From assembly GCF_014648175.1 (NCBI RefSeq), contig NZ_BMQP01000044.1, positions 1-64,000 on the forward strand: a stretch of DNA of 64,000 bases. The letters run 5' to 3'. Each line of letters starts with the position of its first letter. Position 1 is the first letter of the stretch. The translations under genes were made by a program, and so were the position numbers. Below are positions 50,176 to 58,551 of this stretch, in pieces. This stretch comes from Planobispora rosea. Its GTDB lineage: Bacteria > Actinomycetota > Actinomycetes > Streptosporangiales > Streptosporangiaceae. Under the pieces are notes generated by a model that saw nothing but the letters and a program-made list of their open reading frames with translations, was not told the origin of the DNA and made no database searches.

Positions 50176-52248
50176 ATGACGCGACAGCCGTACCCGCCCG
50201 CCCGCCGTGACGACGTCGTCGACGACCTGCACGGCGTCCTCGTTCCCGACCCCTACCGATGGCTGGAGGACCCCGACGACCCGGCGACCAAGGAGTGGCT
50301 CGCGGCCCAGGAGACCCTCTTCGCCGCGGAGACGGGCGCGCTCCCCGGCCGCGAGCGCTTCCGGGCGCGGGTCGCCGAGCTGCTGAGGTCCGGCACGGTC
50401 GGGGCGCCGGTCTGGCGGGGCGAGCGCCACATGTTCATGCGGCGCACTCCCGGGCAGGAGCACGCCGTGCTCTACACCGTCGACCCCGACGGCGCCGAGC
50501 GGGCGCTGCTGGACCCGATGGCGCTCGACCCGACCGGGCTGACCACGCTCGACGCCTGGCAGCCCGACAAGGAGGGGCGGCTGCTGGCCTACCAGGTCTC
50601 CGTCGGCGGTGACGAGGAGTCCAGTCTCTACCTGATGGACATCGCGACCGGGACCCGGATCGAGGGGCCGATCGACCGGTGCCGCTATTCCCCCGTCGCC
50701 TGGCTCCCCGGCGGTGAGGCCTTCTACTACGTGCGCAGACTGCCCGCCACCGAGGTGCCCGAGGGCGAGGAGCAGTACCACCGCCGGGTCTACCTGCACC
50801 GCGTCGGCACCTCAACCGAGGACGACGTCATGATCTTCGGCCACGGCATGGAGAAGACCAACTACTACGGCGTCTCGGTCTCCCGTGACGGCCGGTGGCT
50901 GCAGATCTCCGCCTCCCGGGGCACCGCGCCGCGCAACGACCTGTGGATCGCCGACCTGGAGGCGTCCTCACCCGAGTCCCCGGAACTGGTCGTCGTCCAG
51001 GAGGGCGTGGACGCCCAGACCGCCCTGCACTTCGGCCGTGACGGGCTGCTGTACGTCTTCACCGACCGCGACGCCCCGCGTTCCCGCGTCTGCGTCACCG
51101 ATCCGGCCACCCCGCAGGCCGAGCACTGGCGTGACCTGATCCCGCAGGACCCCGAGGCCGTGCTGTCGGACTTCGCGATCCTCGACGACCTCGACCGGCC
51201 GGTCATGCTGGTCGGCTGGACCCGCCACGCGATCAGCGAGATCTCGGTCCACGACCTGCGCACCGGCGAGCGGCTCGGCGCGGTGCCGACGCCGGGCCTG
51301 GGCACGATCGGGGGCATCGCCGAGCGTCCCGAGGGCGGCTACGAGGCGTGGTTCGGCTACACCGACAACACCACCCCGCCGACCATCCAGCGCTACGACG
51401 CCCGGACCGGCGAGACCACCCTCTGGGCCGCCTCGCCCGGCGCCGTCGAGGTGCCCGACGTCACCACCGAGCAGGTCGTCTACCGCTCGGCCGACGGCAC
51501 CGAGGTGCACATGCTGGTCATCTCCCCGCCCGGGGCGCAGGGTCCCCGCCCGACGATCCTGTACGGCTACGGCGGCTTCGGCATCTCGATGACCCCGGGC
51601 TACTCGGCGTCGATCCTGGCCTGGGTGGAGGCGGGCGGCGTCTACGCCATCGCCCAGCTGCGCGGCGGCGGCGAGCAGGGAGAGGACTGGCACCGGGCCG
51701 GGATGCTCGCCCACAAGCAGAACGTCTTCGACGACCTGCACGCGGCGGCCGAGCACCTGATCGCGAGCGGTGTCACCGCACCGGACCGGCTTGCCGTCTC
51801 CGGCGGCTCCAACGGGGGCCTGCTGGTCGGCGCCGCCCTCACGCAGCGTCCCGACCTCTACGCCGCGGTGGTCTGCTCGGCCCCGCTGCTGGACATGATC
51901 CGATACGAGCTCTTCGGCCTCGGCGCGACCTGGAACGTCGAGTACGGCACGGCCGCCGATCCCGAGGAGTTCGCCTGGTTGTCGTCCTACTCCCCCTACC
52001 ATCACGTCAAGGAGGGCGTCTCCTACCCGGCGACGCTGTTCACCGTCTTCCAGTCCGACACGCGGGTCCACCCGCTGCACGCCTGGAAGATGTGCGCCGC
52101 CCTGCAGCACGCCCAGGCGGCCGACCGGCCCATCCTGCTGCGCAACGAGGCCGAGACCGGCCACGGCGCCCGCGCCGTCAGCAAGACGGTCGAACTCGCC
52201 GCCGACCAGCTCGCCTTCCTCGCCCGCCACACCGGTCTGGTCCTGTAG
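50176..52248 (+). CDS. Prolyl oligopeptidase (S9A)
   Basis: A 690-residue cytoplasmic serine peptidase cutting short peptides after proline. The N-terminal beta-propeller covers about 75-410. The C-terminal alpha/beta hydrolase has LYGYGGFGISMTPGYS, Ser545 (AVSGGSNGGLLVGAAL), Asp628 (FQSDTRVHPLH) and His663 (ETGHGARA). The start MTRQPYPPARRDDVVDDLHG is family-like. TAGGGT (50163-50168) ends seven bases before the ATG, so the transcript is leaderless. No signal peptide is present. Confidence 0.94.
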   Translation: MTRQPYPPARRDDVVDDLHGVLVPDPYRWLEDPDDPATKEWLAAQETLFAAETGALPGRERFRARVAELLRSGTVGAPVWRGERHMFMRRTPGQEHAVLYTVDPDGAERALLDPMALDPTGLTTLDAWQPDKEGRLLAYQVSVGGDEESSLYLMDIATGTRIEGPIDRCRYSPVAWLPGGEAFYYVRRLPATEVPEGEEQYHRRVYLHRVGTSTEDDVMIFGHGMEKTNYYGVSVSRDGRWLQISASRGTAPRNDLWIADLEASSPESPELVVVQEGVDAQTALHFGRDGLLYVFTDRDAPRSRVCVTDPATPQAEHWRDLIPQDPEAVLSDFAILDDLDRPVMLVGWTRHAISEISVHDLRTGERLGAVPTPGLGTIGGIAERPEGGYEAWFGYTDNTTPPTIQRYDARTGETTLWAASPGAVEVPDVTTEQVVYRSADGTEVHMLVISPPGAQGPRPTILYGYGGFGISMTPGYSASILAWVEAGGVYAIAQLRGGGEQGEDWHRAGMLAHKQNVFDDLHAAAEHLIASGVTAPDRLAVSGGSNGGLLVGAALTQRPDLYAAVVCSAPLLDMIRYELFGLGATWNVEYGTAADPEEFAWLSSYSPYHHVKEGVSYPATLFTVFQSDTRVHPLHAWKMCAALQHAQAADRPILLRNEAETGHGARAVSKTVELAADQLAFLARHTGLVL

Positions 52249-52308
52249 GCGCGGACCGCGGACCGCGGACCCGGGAAAGTGTCGGTCGCGGCGGTTACCA
52301 TCCCTGCC

Positions 52309-53121
52309 GTGGACGGGACCGCCGCGACCGGGGGCCTGACCTTCGTCGAGGGCAGGCCGGGCGCCTTCCTGCGCCCTTACGTGACGGAGCTGTCGGCCTA
52401 CAGCGAGCGCTACGAGGAGCCGCTGGCCCGGCGGCAGCCGCCGTTCGCCGGGGTGGTGGTGATCTTCGGGGTCGGCGAGCCGCTCGCGCTCAGCGGGCCG
52501 GGCGGGCGGGCGGTGCTGGCCTCGTTCGCCGCGGGACTGCACGACACCTACGTCGACACCACCACGGTCGGCGCCGCCGAGGGGGTGCAGGTGAACCTCA
52601 CCCCGCTCGGCGCGCGACGACTCTTCGGGATGCCGCTGAGCGAGCTGGCCAACCGGGTGGTCTCCCTGGAGGACGTGCTCGGCCCCTGGGCGGGCGTCGC
52701 GGTCGAGCGGCTGGCCGGAATCTCCGGCCGGCACGACCGGCTCGCGCTCCTGGACGCCCTTCTCGCCCGGCGGATCCAGGCCGCCCCCGATCCCGACCCG
52801 CGGGTCGGCTGGGCCTGGCGGCGGCTCCGCGCCACCCGGGGCACGATCCCGATCACGGAGCTCGCCGGGGAGCTCGGCTGGAGCCACCGCCACCTGGTCA
52901 CCCGCTTCCGCGACCAGATCGGGACGACTCCCAAGGCCGCCGCCCGCGTGCTCCGCTTCGAGCACGCCGCCGCCCGCCTGCGGGCCGGCCTCTCCCCGGC
53001 CGACACCGCCGCCGCCTGCGGTTATTACGACCAGTCCCACATGAACCGCGACTTCCGGGCCATGGCCGGGATCACGCCCCGCGAGCTGGTGACGGCGGGC
53101 AGGGCGATCGCGGTCGCCTAG
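52309..53121 (+). CDS. AraC-family transcriptional regulator
   Basis: A 270-residue regulator. The N-terminal domain (about 10-155) is of the actinobacterial DUF6597-like type (FLRPYVTELSAYSERYEEPL). The C-terminal DNA-binding domain has both helices: ITELAGELGWSHRHLVTRFR and PADTAAACGYYDQSHMNRDF. TACCAT (52296-52301) ends seven bases before the GTG, which I take as the leaderless start. Its TAG stop is part of the -10 box of the next gene, so AraC and the ECF41 sigma gene are closely packed and may be functionally linked. Confidence 0.9.
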   Translation: MDGTAATGGLTFVEGRPGAFLRPYVTELSAYSERYEEPLARRQPPFAGVVVIFGVGEPLALSGPGGRAVLASFAAGLHDTYVDTTTVGAAEGVQVNLTPLGARRLFGMPLSELANRVVSLEDVLGPWAGVAVERLAGISGRHDRLALLDALLARRIQAAPDPDPRVGWAWRRLRATRGTIPITELAGELGWSHRHLVTRFRDQIGTTPKAAARVLRFEHAAARLRAGLSPADTAAACGYYDQSHMNRDFRAMAGITPRELVTAGRAIAVA

Positions 53122-53130
53122 CATCGGCAT

Positions 53131-54036
53131 GTGGATCTCCAGGGGACGGGCGCGGGGGAGCGTCCGCGGACGCCGGTGGACGTGTTCGAGGAGCAGCGGC
53201 CCCGGTTGTTCGGTCTGGCCTACCGGCTGCTGGGTTCGGCCGCCGAAGCCGAGGACCTGGTGCAGGAGACGTTCCTGCGCTGGAGCCGGGCCGGCCGTAT
53301 CGAGGTGCCGGCTGCCTGGCTGACCAAAGTGATCACCAATCTGTGCCTGAATCAGCTCGCCTCGGCGCGGCGGCGCCGGGAGAGCTACGCGGGGCCGTGG
53401 CTGCCCGAGCCGGTGCTCACCGGTGACGGCGTTCTCGGCCCGCTGGAAACCGTCGAGCAGCGCGAATCGGTGTCACTGGGCCTGCTGGTCCTGCTGGAGC
53501 GGTTGAGCCCGGCCGAGCGGGCCGTCTTCGTGCTGCGCGAGGCGTTCGGGCACAGCCACGCCGAGATCGGTGACGTCCTCGGCGTCGACGAGGCGTACTC
53601 CCGGCAGCTCCATCGCCGGGCGAGGGCGCACGTCGGCGAGGCTCGCAAGCGGTTCGGCGCCGACCGTGAGCAGCATCGCCGCATCGTCGAGGGATTTCTG
53701 GCCGCGACCTTGCGCGGTGACGTGGCCGGGCTGGAACGACTGCTCGCCGCGGATGTGGTCGCCTGGGCGGATGGCGGTGGGACGACCGCGGCGCGGCGGC
53801 CCGTGCGCGGCCGTGAGCGGGTGCTGCGTTATCTGCGCGGTCTCAGCGCCCGGCCGGAGGCGTCCGCGGTGACGGCGGCGGTGGCGGAGGTCAACGGTGA
53901 GTTCGCCGTGCTCCTGCGGCACACGGGTGAACTGCGCGCGGTCATGGCCGTGGAGATCGGCGACGGCCGGATCAGCGCGGTGCGGACACTGGTGAACCCC
54001 GCCAAGCTCGCGTTCGCCGCCGCTCAGCTCATGTGA
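53131..54036 (+). CDS. ECF41-type RNA polymerase sigma factor (SigJ-like)
   Basis: A 301-residue sigma factor. Region 2 is ARLxGLAYRLLGSAAEAEDLV-like (RLFGLAYRLLGSAAEAEDLV), region 4 is RLSPAERAVFVLREAFGHSH. The linker has the ECF41 hallmark GPWLPEP, and the C-terminal SnoaL-like extension carries DGGGTTAARRPVRG (canonical DGGGK) and NPAKL (canonical NPDKL). In ECF41 the extension replaces an anti-sigma factor by controlling activity in cis. The usual DGGGK lysine is threonine here. TAGCAT (53119-53124) ends six bases before the GTG. The adjacent oxidoreductase is a typical ECF41 target. Confidence 0.92.
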   Translation: MDLQGTGAGERPRTPVDVFEEQRPRLFGLAYRLLGSAAEAEDLVQETFLRWSRAGRIEVPAAWLTKVITNLCLNQLASARRRRESYAGPWLPEPVLTGDGVLGPLETVEQRESVSLGLLVLLERLSPAERAVFVLREAFGHSHAEIGDVLGVDEAYSRQLHRRARAHVGEARKRFGADREQHRRIVEGFLAATLRGDVAGLERLLAADVVAWADGGGTTAARRPVRGRERVLRYLRGLSARPEASAVTAAVAEVNGEFAVLLRHTGELRAVMAVEIGDGRISAVRTLVNPAKLAFAAAQLM

Positions 54037-54056
54037 GGACGCTCACACCCGGGCGG

Positions 54057-54082
54057 TGTCACGAATCGATCGGCCTGCCGGT
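54057..54082 (+). promoter_or_regulatory. Candidate ECF41-dependent promoter
   Basis: TGTCACG (54057-54063), 15 bases, then CGGT (54079-54082) resembles the ECF41 promoter (TGTCACA, spacer near 16, CGTC) directly upstream of the oxidoreductase. The -35 match is 6 of 7; the -10 match is weak. Confidence 0.5.
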
Positions 54083-54109
54083 TCAAGGGGGGACTCGATC
54101 GGAGGAACC

Positions 54110-55231
54110 ATGGCAGAGCGCATAGTGGTGCTGGGAGCCGGTTACGCCGGGCTGGGCGCCGCCAAGCGGGCGGCCCGGCGGCTGCGCGGCACCGACGCCC
54201 GGGTGACGCTGGTGAACGTGAGCGACCGATTCGTGGAGCGGGTGCGGCTCCACCAGTTCGCGGCCGGGCAGGCGCTTGCCGACCTGCCGCTGCGCGGCCT
54301 GCTCGACGGCACCGGCGTGGAGTTGGTGGTGGCCGGGGTGACGGGCCTCGACCTCGGGACGCGGGTCGTGCGGCTGGACGCCGTCCCGTACGAAGTGAGC
54401 TACGACGTGCTGGTCTACGCTCTCGGCAGCGGCGCCGACCTGGACGCGGCGCCCGGGGCGGCCGAGCACGCGTTCACCCTCGCCACCGCGGACGGGGCGG
54501 CCCGGTTGCGGTCACGCCTGGCCGAGGCCCGTACGGTCGCCGTGGTGGGCGGCGGACTGACCGGGATCGAGGCCGCGGCCGAGTTCAAGGAGGCGCATCC
54601 ACGGCTGGAGGTTCAGCTGATCTGTGCCGGCCCGGTCGGGGACGGGCTTTCCGCGGCGGCTCGCCGGCATCTCCACCACGCCTTCCACCGGCTGGGCGTC
54701 ACCGTGCACGAGTACACCCCGGTCGCCGGGATCGGCCCCGATGGACTGCTCCTGGACGATGGCCGCGCGGCGTCCGCCGACACCGTGGTGTGGGCCGCCG
54801 GCTTCCGCGTCGCCGGCCTGGCCGCGGCCTCGGGACTGGCCACGGACGAGCAGGGCCGCGTGCTGGTCGACGCGACCCTCCGCTCTGTCTCGCATCCCGA
54901 GGTGTTCGGCGTCGGGGACGCCGCGACCGCACCGACCGCGGGGGGACGGTCGCGCATGTCGTGCCAGACCGGCCTGCCGATGGGCCTGCAGGCGGGTGAC
55001 GCGGCGGCCCGCCTGGTGACGGGGCGGGATCTGCGACCGGCCAGGATCCGCTATCTCTGGCAGAACATCAGCCTGGGCCGCCGCGACGGCGTCACCCAGT
55101 TCACCCGTGCCGATGACAGCCCGCTCGGCGTCGTCCTGACGGGCCGGGCCTCCGCGCGTTACAAGGAGGCCGTCACCCGCGGCACCGTCTGGAGGATGCG
55201 CCATCCGGGGCCCTACCGCCCGGGCGCGTGA
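54110..55231 (+). CDS. NAD(P)H/FAD oxidoreductase, NDH-2-like
   Basis: A 373-residue pyridine nucleotide-disulfide oxidoreductase without redox cysteines. FAD motif VVLGAGYAGLGAAKRAARRL is near residues 5-25; the NAD(P) motif VAVVGGGLTGIEAAAEF is near 143; FGVGDAATAP is the late FAD motif. It resembles type II NADH dehydrogenases but lacks a clear membrane helix. The ATG has GGAGGA upstream. Its position after an ECF41 sigma gene suggests sigma-controlled expression. Confidence 0.9.
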   Translation: MAERIVVLGAGYAGLGAAKRAARRLRGTDARVTLVNVSDRFVERVRLHQFAAGQALADLPLRGLLDGTGVELVVAGVTGLDLGTRVVRLDAVPYEVSYDVLVYALGSGADLDAAPGAAEHAFTLATADGAARLRSRLAEARTVAVVGGGLTGIEAAAEFKEAHPRLEVQLICAGPVGDGLSAAARRHLHHAFHRLGVTVHEYTPVAGIGPDGLLLDDGRAASADTVVWAAGFRVAGLAAASGLATDEQGRVLVDATLRSVSHPEVFGVGDAATAPTAGGRSRMSCQTGLPMGLQAGDAAARLVTGRDLRPARIRYLWQNISLGRRDGVTQFTRADDSPLGVVLTGRASARYKEAVTRGTVWRMRHPGPYRPGA

Positions 55232-55382
55232 TCGGCCGCTGTCCGCCCCTGCCCGAGGGCGCCCTCGAAGCGCGGGGCCCGGCATCCCGGCTCCCGTCCC
55301 GGCCCGTGGAGGTCAGATTTTTCCAAGCCCGCCGGCCCCGCGCCGGGAGATCGTGGACCCACCACACGAGAGGGAGACGACG

Positions 55383-55748
55383 ATGCGAACGGTTTATCCC
55401 CTGGCCCGCTACCGGGATCCCGGTGCGGCGATCGACTGGCTCACCGAGGCGTTCGGGTTCGAGGTGCACGAGGTCTCCAAGGGGGACGACGGCGCGATCA
55501 AGCACGCCGAGCTGCTCGTCGGGACCGGCATGGTCATGCTGGGGCCGGGCGGGCCGGGCGGGCCGGGCGGGCCGGGCGGGCCGGGGGTCTACGTCGCCGT
55601 GGACGACCCGGACGCCCACCACGACAGGGCGGTGGCGGCGGGGGCGCGGATCACGATGGAGCTGACGGACCAGCCGTACGGCTCGCGCGAGTACGCGTGC
55701 GAGGACCCCGAGGGCAACCTCTGGTACTTCGGGACCCACCGGCCGTGA
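55383..55748 (+). CDS. VOC-fold (glyoxalase/bleomycin resistance-like) protein
   Basis: A 121-residue single-domain VOC protein (YPLARYRDPGAAIDWLTEAF and EDPEGNLWYFGTHRP). The loop between the two beta-alpha-beta-beta-beta halves contains a (GGP)n tract from an in-frame nine-base repeat. GAGAGGGAG precedes the ATG. Its stop overlaps the methyltransferase start by four bases (GTGA), so they are coupled. The substrate is unknown. Confidence 0.88.
   Translation: MRTVYPLARYRDPGAAIDWLTEAFGFEVHEVSKGDDGAIKHAELLVGTGMVMLGPGGPGGPGGPGGPGVYVAVDDPDAHHDRAVAAGARITMELTDQPYGSREYACEDPEGNLWYFGTHRP
55542..55586. repeat. Nine-base in-frame microsatellite in the VOC gene, five units
   Basis: Five units of GGGCCGGGC (the last changed in one base) encode a Gly-Gly-Pro repeat. 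Unit number can change without breaking the frame, so loop length may vary between strains. Confidence 0.92.
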
Positions 55749-56755
55749 CGACGCCCGTGAGCTCCCCCTGGGAACTGATCTCCAGCTACATGCCCGCCCA
55801 GGTCCTCTACGTCGCGGCCGAGCTCGACCTCGCGGCGCACCTGGCCGGCGGCGAGCGTGACGCCGCCGAGCTCGCCGCCGTGACCGGGACCCACGCGCCC
55901 TCGCTCCACCGGCTGCTGCGGGCGATGGCCTGCCTGGAGCTGGTCACCGAGACCGCGCCCGGACGGTTCGCGCTCACCGAGACGGGTGATCGGCTCAGGG
56001 ACGACGCGCCGGGGTCGTTCCGCGCACTGGCCCGGCTGTTCTGCGGACCCGACCTGTGGGCGAGCTGGGGCCTGCTGATCGACAGCGTCCGGACCGGGGA
56101 ACCGGCCTGGGAGCGGGTCACCGGGTCACCGGCGTTCGAATGGATGGCCCGCAACCCGGAGGGGTCCGCGGTCTTCAACCGGGCCATGTCGGAGGGCACC
56201 CGCAGGAGCGCGCCCAGCATCATCGCGGGTTTCGACTTCACCCGGTTCGGGACGCTGGTGGACGTGGGCGGCGGGGACGGCACCCTGCTCTCGGCGATCC
56301 TGCGCGCCGTACCGGGTCTGCGAGGGGTGCTCTTCGACCTGCCGAGCGGGCTGGCGGAGGCCGGACGGAACCTGGACGGCCTGCGCGACCGGTGCGAGAT
56401 CGTCAGCGGCGACTTCTTCGCGGAGGTGCCGAAGGGAGCCGACGCCTACCTGCTCAAGGGTGTCATCCACGACTGGGACGACGAGCGCGCCACCGCCATC
56501 CTGCGCGTCTGCCGCGCGGCGATGGCCCCGGAGTCCACGCTGCTGCTGCTGGAGCTGACGATGCCGGAACGGATCGACTCTCCGGACGCCGCCGTGGCGG
56601 TGATGGGCGACATCAACATGCTCGTGGCCACCGGCGGCAGGGAGCGTACGGAGACCGAGTTCCGGGCGTTGCTGGCCGGCGCGGGGTTCCACTCGGTGGA
56701 GGTCACCGGTCCGTTCCCGGACACCGCCCTGTGGATGATCTCCGCCCGCCCCTGA
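55745..56755 (+). CDS. SAM-dependent O-methyltransferase (acetylserotonin/hydroxyneurosporene type)
   Basis: A 336-residue class I methyltransferase. An N-terminal winged-helix dimerisation domain (ELISSYMPAQVLYVAAELDL) precedes the Rossmann domain, with SAM motif FGTLVDVGGGDGTLLSAIL and the catalytic-loop region LKGVIHDWDDERATAIL. Such enzymes methylate phenolic hydroxyls in natural-product pathways. GTG start overlaps the VOC stop. No biosynthetic cluster is evident, so the substrate is open. Confidence 0.9.
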   Translation: MTTPVSSPWELISSYMPAQVLYVAAELDLAAHLAGGERDAAELAAVTGTHAPSLHRLLRAMACLELVTETAPGRFALTETGDRLRDDAPGSFRALARLFCGPDLWASWGLLIDSVRTGEPAWERVTGSPAFEWMARNPEGSAVFNRAMSEGTRRSAPSIIAGFDFTRFGTLVDVGGGDGTLLSAILRAVPGLRGVLFDLPSGLAEAGRNLDGLRDRCEIVSGDFFAEVPKGADAYLLKGVIHDWDDERATAILRVCRAAMAPESTLLLLELTMPERIDSPDAAVAVMGDINMLVATGGRERTETEFRALLAGAGFHSVEVTGPFPDTALWMISARP

Positions 56756-56832
56756 GCGCCGCGGCCGGGCCGTCCGGGGCAGGCGGCGGGACGCGTCCCG
56801 GACCGGGCGGCGGGGGCACGGTCGGGGCACAG

Positions 56833-57771
56833 TCAGGGACCGGAGAGGGCGGGGGCGGCGCGCAGCAGGTCGCGGGCGAGGCCGGAGTCCCCCTCCACCT
56901 CGGCGGCGAACGTGTCGGCCTCTCCCCTGCCCCCCACCAGGAAGCAGAACTCGGCCACGTCGCACGTGATCGTGGCGTCGGCCGGGGCGCCCCCCGCTCC
57001 GGCCCCGGCGTTCACGTCGCCCTCGCGCACGGCCTTCCCGTGCCGGTGCAGCGGCACGTGCCACCGCCCGCCGCCCGGTCCGGTCAGCACGAGCCGTACG
57101 GCCCGGCCCTCGGCCACCGTGTGCCCGCTCACCCGCATGGTGAGCGGCATGAGCCGGGCGCACAGGTCGGCGGTGGGCGTGATGTGCTCGGGTACCGGCT
57201 GGGGCAGCGTCACCCCCACCGCGCCCGCCGCGTCGGCGGTGTGGAGCCAGGTCTCAAGAGCCCTGGCCAGGATGTGGTCGACGGCCGGCATGGGGAACCC
57301 GCCCACGCTGGCCGGGGTGTCCGGCGGCAGCGCGGCGAGGTGGCGGCAGAGCGCGTCGGCCTGGGTGCGCCAGTCGCGCCGGGTCTGGCCGGGCGCCCGG
57401 CGGCGTTCGTGCTCCTGCAGCTCCGCCGTCCGGGCGAGCGCCTCGTCCACGGTGACCGGCGGGCCGAGGACGGGGGCGCCCACCGCGAGCGCCACGAGCC
57501 CGTCCTTCGCCGCGAGGTGGGCCAGCAGTTCCTGGAGGGTCCACCCCTCGACGGTCTCCTTGTGCCAGTCGTCCTCGCCCACCTGGCCCAGCAGGGCGTC
57601 CATGGCCGCGATCCGCCCGGCGTAGGGCGCCGTCCAGCCCGACACCGCGGCGGCGGGGCGGCGGCGGGCCCGGGCGGCGGTGAGCAGCAGGGGCCGCAAC
57701 GACGTCCGCGGCGTCTCGGCCGTCTCTTCCAGGGCGTCGAGGTACAGGCGGGGGGTCGGGTCGTCGTTCAT
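56833..57771 (-). CDS. MDMPI-type (maleylpyruvate isomerase N-terminal) protein, putative sigma partner
   Basis: A 312-residue protein. About 45 basic residues precede a DinB/MDMPI metal-binding domain (AMDALLGQVGEDDWHKETVE, LLAHLAAKDG, ALETWLHTADAAG) and a C-terminal SCP2-like domain. Its start overlaps the stop of an ECF sigma gene by four bases. Metal-binding proteins made from the same transcript as an ECF sigma often act as redox-sensitive anti-sigma factors; an MDMPI fold in that role is less usual. Whether it binds the sigma factor or is an enzyme under its control is not known. Confidence 0.82.
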   Translation of the reverse strand: MNDDPTPRLYLDALEETAETPRTSLRPLLLTAARARRRPAAAVSGWTAPYAGRIAAMDALLGQVGEDDWHKETVEGWTLQELLAHLAAKDGLVALAVGAPVLGPPVTVDEALARTAELQEHERRRAPGQTRRDWRTQADALCRHLAALPPDTPASVGGFPMPAVDHILARALETWLHTADAAGAVGVTLPQPVPEHITPTADLCARLMPLTMRVSGHTVAEGRAVRLVLTGPGGGRWHVPLHRHGKAVREGDVNAGAGAGGAPADATITCDVAEFCFLVGGRGEADTFAAEVEGDSGLARDLLRAAPALSGP

Positions 57772-58322
57772 GTGCTCTCCTCGGCCAGCGCGTCGGCGAG
57801 CCGGCGCAGTCCCAGCCGGATCCTCGACTTGGCGGTGCCTTCCGGCAGGCCGAGCTCGTCGGCGACCTGCCGGTAGGTGCGCCCCCGGTAGTAGGCCAGC
57901 TCGATGACCTCGCGCAGGTGGTCGGGGAGCTTGCCGACCGCCAGCCGCACCCCGTCGGCCTCCTGCCGTGACAGTACCGTGTCCTCCAGCCTTTCCGGCT
58001 CCGGCTCCAGCAGGCGCGGGCCGAGCACCGACGCCTTGCGGCGTTCCTGGGCCCGGACGTGGTCCACCGCCCGGCGGTGGGCGATGGTGGCCAGCCAGGC
58101 CCGCAACGTCCCCCGCGCGGGGTCGAAGGCGAGCGGGCGTTCCCAGAAGGCCACGAAGACCTCCTGGGTGATGTCCTCCGAGACCGCGCGGTCCCGGGTG
58201 ATCCGTACGGCCAGGCCGAAGACCAGCGGCGCGAAGCGGTCGTAGACCTCCCCCAGCGCCGCCTCCTCCCCGCCCACGACCCGCTGGTGCAGCAGGCGGT
58301 CATCCGCGACCGGTGCCTCCAT
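57768..58322 (-). CDS. ECF sigma factor
   Basis: A 184-residue sigma-70 family extracytoplasmic-function sigma factor. Region 2 is VYDRFAPLVFGLAVRITRDR followed by EDITQEVFVAFWERP, and region 4 is LPDHLREVIELAYYRGRTYR followed by PEGTAKSRIRLGLRRL. This is close in style to the SigK/SigM-like groups. The ATG at 58322 has GGGAG nine bases upstream. It is coupled to the MDMPI-type gene (ATGA). Confidence 0.93.
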   Translation of the reverse strand: MEAPVADDRLLHQRVVGGEEAALGEVYDRFAPLVFGLAVRITRDRAVSEDITQEVFVAFWERPLAFDPARGTLRAWLATIAHRRAVDHVRAQERRKASVLGPRLLEPEPERLEDTVLSRQEADGVRLAVGKLPDHLREVIELAYYRGRTYRQVADELGLPEGTAKSRIRLGLRRLADALAEEST

Positions 58323-58551
58323 GGCACCACGCTCCCGAATAGTCGGCTGTTGTCCGAGCTTTTCACCATCCGACATGAAAGTGGAGAGGACGACCACCCT
58401 TGATGAGGTGCTCCATGCGCATCGAGTTCCTCCGGTACCGGAAATAACAGGCGAATGAGGGACATAGGCGGGCGGCTGCCCTCTGATTCGTCCCCGGAGC
58501 CGGTCCGGATGTCCGCGATGCCGTGCCGTACGGGAAATCCGCCGGAAACGC

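Noticed and set aside
55383..56755. Start of a natural-product gene cluster (VOC plus methyltransferase)
   Set aside because: No synthase or other tailoring genes are found on either side.
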